62,979 nt of DNA. Source: Akkermansiaceae bacterium UBA5689. GTDB lineage: Bacteria; Verrucomicrobiota; Verrucomicrobiia; Verrucomicrobiales; Akkermansiaceae. Made by a program: the position numbers and the translations under genes. This document shows positions 60,224 through 62,979 of this stretch, piece by piece. Below the pieces are notes generated by a model. That model searched no databases, was not told the origin of the DNA, and was given only the letters and a program-made list of their open reading frames with translations. Numbering within the stretch: the first letter of the stretch is position 1; the number at the start of each line of letters is the position of its first letter. The stretch is from NCBI GenBank assembly GCA_002420305.1, contig DIHT01000169.1:34120-97098 (forward strand), given 5' to 3'.

Positions 60224-62979
60224 ATGTCAGCCACCGCCCCCTCGGCAGAAGCCAATCACGATAAACTCATGGTCGTTAACCGGGGTGAGATCGCCATCCG
60301 GGTCTTCCGAGCCGCAACTGAACTTGGCCTTCGAACTGTCGCGATCTATGCAGAAGAGGACCGTTTTTCCCGGCACCGCTTTAAAGCAGACGAGGCCTAC
60401 CAGCTTCGAAAAGAAAAAGGACCCGTGGGTGCCTATCTGGACATTGAGGGCATCATCTCTCTCGCTGTTGAGAAGGGTGTCACCCTTATCCATCCCGGCT
60501 ACGGCTTCCTCTCTGAGAATGCGGATTTCGCCCGTGCCTGCAGGGAAGCAGGCATCAAATTTATCGGACCTGATCCAGAGATGCTCGATGCAATGGGCGA
60601 CAAAGTGTCTGCTCGCGCACTTGCCAAGAAAGCACGAGTCAACACCCTGCCAGGGACCGAGGACCCTGTATCAGATCGCGGAGAGGCTCTCGCTGTTGCC
60701 CGCGATATTGGATTCCCCCTGATCATCAAGGCCGCTTTCGGCGGTGGCGGGAGGGGTATGCGGGTCGTCGAGAAAGAAGAGGACCTTGACTCCCTTCTGG
60801 ATCAGGCGCAGGCCGAAGCTGAAAACGCCTTTGGCAACCCTGCCGTCTTCCTCGAGCGCTTCGTGGGTCAAGCCAAGCATATCGAGGTTCAGATAATGGG
60901 CGACCATCAAGGTAATATCGTGCACCTCCATGAGCGCGATTGCTCCGTTCAGCGTCGCCACCAGAAGGTCATCGAAATTGCTCCCTCCGTCGATCTCGAC
61001 GAAACAGTCCGCCACGACCTTTGCGCCGCTGCCGTTCAGGTTGCCAGAGAAGTCAAATACAACAACGCCGGCACCGTCGAATTTCTTCTGGATGGTGATA
61101 CAAACGAGTGGTTTTTCATCGAGATGAACCCCCGGATTCAGGTGGAACACACCGTAACCGAGATCATCACCGGTGTGGATCTTGTCCGCTCACAGATTCT
61201 TGTCGCACAGGGGCACAACCTCTTCGAGGAGGCCGTCGACATCCCCGCTCAGGAAGACATTCCTCGTAACGGCTATGCAGTCCAGGCCCGGATCACTACA
61301 GAGGATCCTTCCAATAACTTCTCTCCCGACTACGGCAGGATTCTCAACTACCGCTCCGCGGCTGGCTTTGGCATTCGTCTTGACGCTGGCACAGGAGATG
61401 CAGGGTCAGTCATCACGCCTTTCTACGATTCCATGCTGGTAAAGCTGACCGCCTTTGGACCGCGATTTGAGATCGCCCTGCAGCGCATGGATCGTGCCCT
61501 CCGGGAATTCCGGATCCGCGGCGTGAAGACGAATATCCCCTTCATCGAAAACGTGATCCTCAACGAGACGTTTCGCTCCGGCAAGGCAACCACTCGGCTG
61601 ATCGACACCAATCCCGACCTGTTCAATTTCCGGCCACGCCGAGACCGGGCTACCAAATTGCTGAACTACCTCAGTGACATCACCGTTAACGGTAATGATA
61701 CGGCCAAGGGTTACAAGCTAAGCGCCGCCCTCCCGAGCCCACGACTACCAGCTTGTGATGTGCGCGCGCAAATACAACCAGGATCGCGGAATAAGCTTCT
61801 CGAGCTCGGACCAGAGGGCTTTGCCAACTGGATTCGCGACTCCAAGCCACTGCTGATCACTGACACCACCATGCGCGATGCACACCAGTCGCTCATCGCA
61901 ACCAGGATGCGGTCGGTCGACATGCTCAACATCGCAAGCTACGTAGCCCAGAAAACACCCAATCTCTTCAGCCTCGAGATGTGGGGCGGTGCCACTTTCG
62001 ACACCACAATGCGATTTCTCAAGGAGAGCCCATGGGATCGTCTCCGCGAATTACGTGAACGTATTCCCAATATCTGCTTTCAGATGCTCTTCCGCGGCTC
62101 CAACGCTGTCGGCTACTCCAACTACCCTGACAACGTAGTCGAAGGGTTTATCAAGCACTCTGCCGAGGCCGGAATGGATATCTTCCGGATCTTTGACTCC
62201 CTCAACTACCTTCCCAACATGCAAGTGGCCATGGAGGCCGTGCAGGAGCACACCAATTCAGTGTGTGAGGCCGCGGTCTGTTACACCGGGGACATCGACG
62301 ACCCGAAACGAGACAAATACTCTCTGAAATACTACATCAACAAAGCGAAGGAGCTTGAAAATATGGGCGCCCATATCCTCGCAATCAAGGATATGGCCGG
62401 CCTATGTCGCCCCTCCGCGGCGACCAAGCTGTTCAGTGCCCTGCGCGAGGAAATTGGCATCCCGATACATTTCCACACCCATGACAGCTCCGGCATAAAC
62501 GCAGCCTCAGTACTCGCGGCCTCTGAAGCGGGGGCTGACATTGTAGACCTCGCGCTGGCATCCATGTCAGGATCAACGAGCCAACCCAACCTGAATTCCG
62601 TTGCTGCAGCACTCAGCGGACTTGAGCGCGACCCTGGCCTCGACCCAAACGCCCTGAATGCCATGTCCGACTATTGGGAGGAGGTGCTCGAGTTCTACGT
62701 TCCGTTCAATACAGCTCCACGCGCTGGCTCAGCGGAAGTCTATATTCATGAGATGCCTGGCGGCCAGTTCACCAATCTCAAGGAACAAGCCAACGCAATG
62801 GGGCTTGGCCATCGCTGGCCAGAAATCGCCCGCACTTATGCGGAAGTGAACCAGCTTTTCGGTGATATCATCAAGGTGACCCCAAGCTCCAAGGTTGTCG
62901 GAGACATGTGCATGTTCCTTATTACGCGAGGGATCAAACCTGAAGCGGTGACTAGTCTTGAACCAGGTTCCGTCGACTT
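60224..62979 (+). CDS. pyc: Pyruvate carboxylase, 5-prime part
   Basis: Biotin-dependent anaplerotic enzyme that makes oxaloacetate from pyruvate. The frame is open from ATG 60224 to the window edge, giving 918 residues of an expected 1150 or so. Present are the biotin carboxylase domain (about 15-460: MVVNRGEIAIRVFRAATELG, ATP-grasp loop KAAFGGGGRGMRVV, MNPRIQVEHTVTE) and most of the carboxyltransferase domain with TDTTMRDAHQSL, EMWGGATFDTTMRFL and the HTHDSSG metal site. The biotinyl C-terminus is off the window. The motif after DTTMRDAHQSL is specific for pyruvate rather than acetyl-CoA carboxylase. Start could also be ATG 60269 at VVNRGE. Cytoplasmic. Confidence 0.97.
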   Translation, partial: MSATAPSAEANHDKLMVVNRGEIAIRVFRAATELGLRTVAIYAEEDRFSRHRFKADEAYQLRKEKGPVGAYLDIEGIISLAVEKGVTLIHPGYGFLSENADFARACREAGIKFIGPDPEMLDAMGDKVSARALAKKARVNTLPGTEDPVSDRGEALAVARDIGFPLIIKAAFGGGGRGMRVVEKEEDLDSLLDQAQAEAENAFGNPAVFLERFVGQAKHIEVQIMGDHQGNIVHLHERDCSVQRRHQKVIEIAPSVDLDETVRHDLCAAAVQVAREVKYNNAGTVEFLLDGDTNEWFFIEMNPRIQVEHTVTEIITGVDLVRSQILVAQGHNLFEEAVDIPAQEDIPRNGYAVQARITTEDPSNNFSPDYGRILNYRSAAGFGIRLDAGTGDAGSVITPFYDSMLVKLTAFGPRFEIALQRMDRALREFRIRGVKTNIPFIENVILNETFRSGKATTRLIDTNPDLFNFRPRRDRATKLLNYLSDITVNGNDTAKGYKLSAALPSPRLPACDVRAQIQPGSRNKLLELGPEGFANWIRDSKPLLITDTTMRDAHQSLIATRMRSVDMLNIASYVAQKTPNLFSLEMWGGATFDTTMRFLKESPWDRLRELRERIPNICFQMLFRGSNAVGYSNYPDNVVEGFIKHSAEAGMDIFRIFDSLNYLPNMQVAMEAVQEHTNSVCEAAVCYTGDIDDPKRDKYSLKYYINKAKELENMGAHILAIKDMAGLCRPSAATKLFSALREEIGIPIHFHTHDSSGINAASVLAASEAGADIVDLALASMSGSTSQPNLNSVAAALSGLERDPGLDPNALNAMSDYWEEVLEFYVPFNTAPRAGSAEVYIHEMPGGQFTNLKEQANAMGLGHRWPEIARTYAEVNQLFGDIIKVTPSSKVVGDMCMFLITRGIKPEAVTSLEPGSVD

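Overview
The window looks like a chromosomal segment from the Planctomycetes-Verrucomicrobia group, most likely Verrucomicrobiota. The evidence is a set of families concentrated there: a DUF1501 protein paired with a giant PSD1-type multihaem/WD40 protein, a second cytochrome plus leucine-rich-repeat protein, a Ser/Thr kinase with a WD40 sensor domain next to a planctomycete-type ECF sigma factor, a DUF1080 protein, a ThuA protein, a SET-domain methyltransferase, and very large secreted proteins with CotH, lamin-tail and thrombospondin type 3 modules. Signal peptides and lipoboxes indicate a didermic cell. I see no rRNA, tRNA, CRISPR array, transposase or phage gene.

Layout. 57-2701: rpoN and mrp. 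2777-9439 (minus): DUF1501 and PSD1 genes. 9731-13846 (plus): a four-gene operon of a membrane-anchored unknown, a LolD/MacB-type ATPase, an FtsX-type permease and a histidine-rich TroA-fold lipoprotein, probably a non-canonical zinc-handling system. 13957-16975: ThuA, aldo/keto reductase, secreted HExxH protein. 16965-22577: kinase divergent from the ECF sigma factor and a repeat-rich exported protein. 22604-27402 (minus): cytochrome/LRR protein and SNF2 helicase. 27549-31715 (minus): a complete Mn/Fe-type ABC importer (mntABCD order) whose first permease carries a DtxR/MntR-like C-terminus, with a strong operator-like palindrome upstream. 31971-34628: ribBA, ribH and nusB. 34688-37267 (minus): redoxin-like protein without catalytic cysteines, SET methyltransferase, unknown exported protein. 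37343-38296: parB.

38318-49782 is mostly secreted or outer-envelope protein genes: glutaminyl-cyclase-like M28 lipoprotein, a broken secreted-protein gene, an M60 peptidase, two lipoproteins (one with HExxH), a lactonase-like propeller, a DUF1080 protein, and a cupredoxin-PA14 protein paired with a sorbosone-dehydrogenase-like propeller. 50040-59708 holds two giant modular surface proteins that share an unrecognised domain of about 235 residues (three copies) and a YWTD propeller protein. The window ends inside pyc (pyruvate carboxylase).

The best candidates for new biology are the 9731-13846 operon (a ZnuA-like protein that lost two usual metal ligands, coupled to an FtsX-type permease), the permease-metalloregulator fusion with its tandem operator, and the three-copy surface domain.
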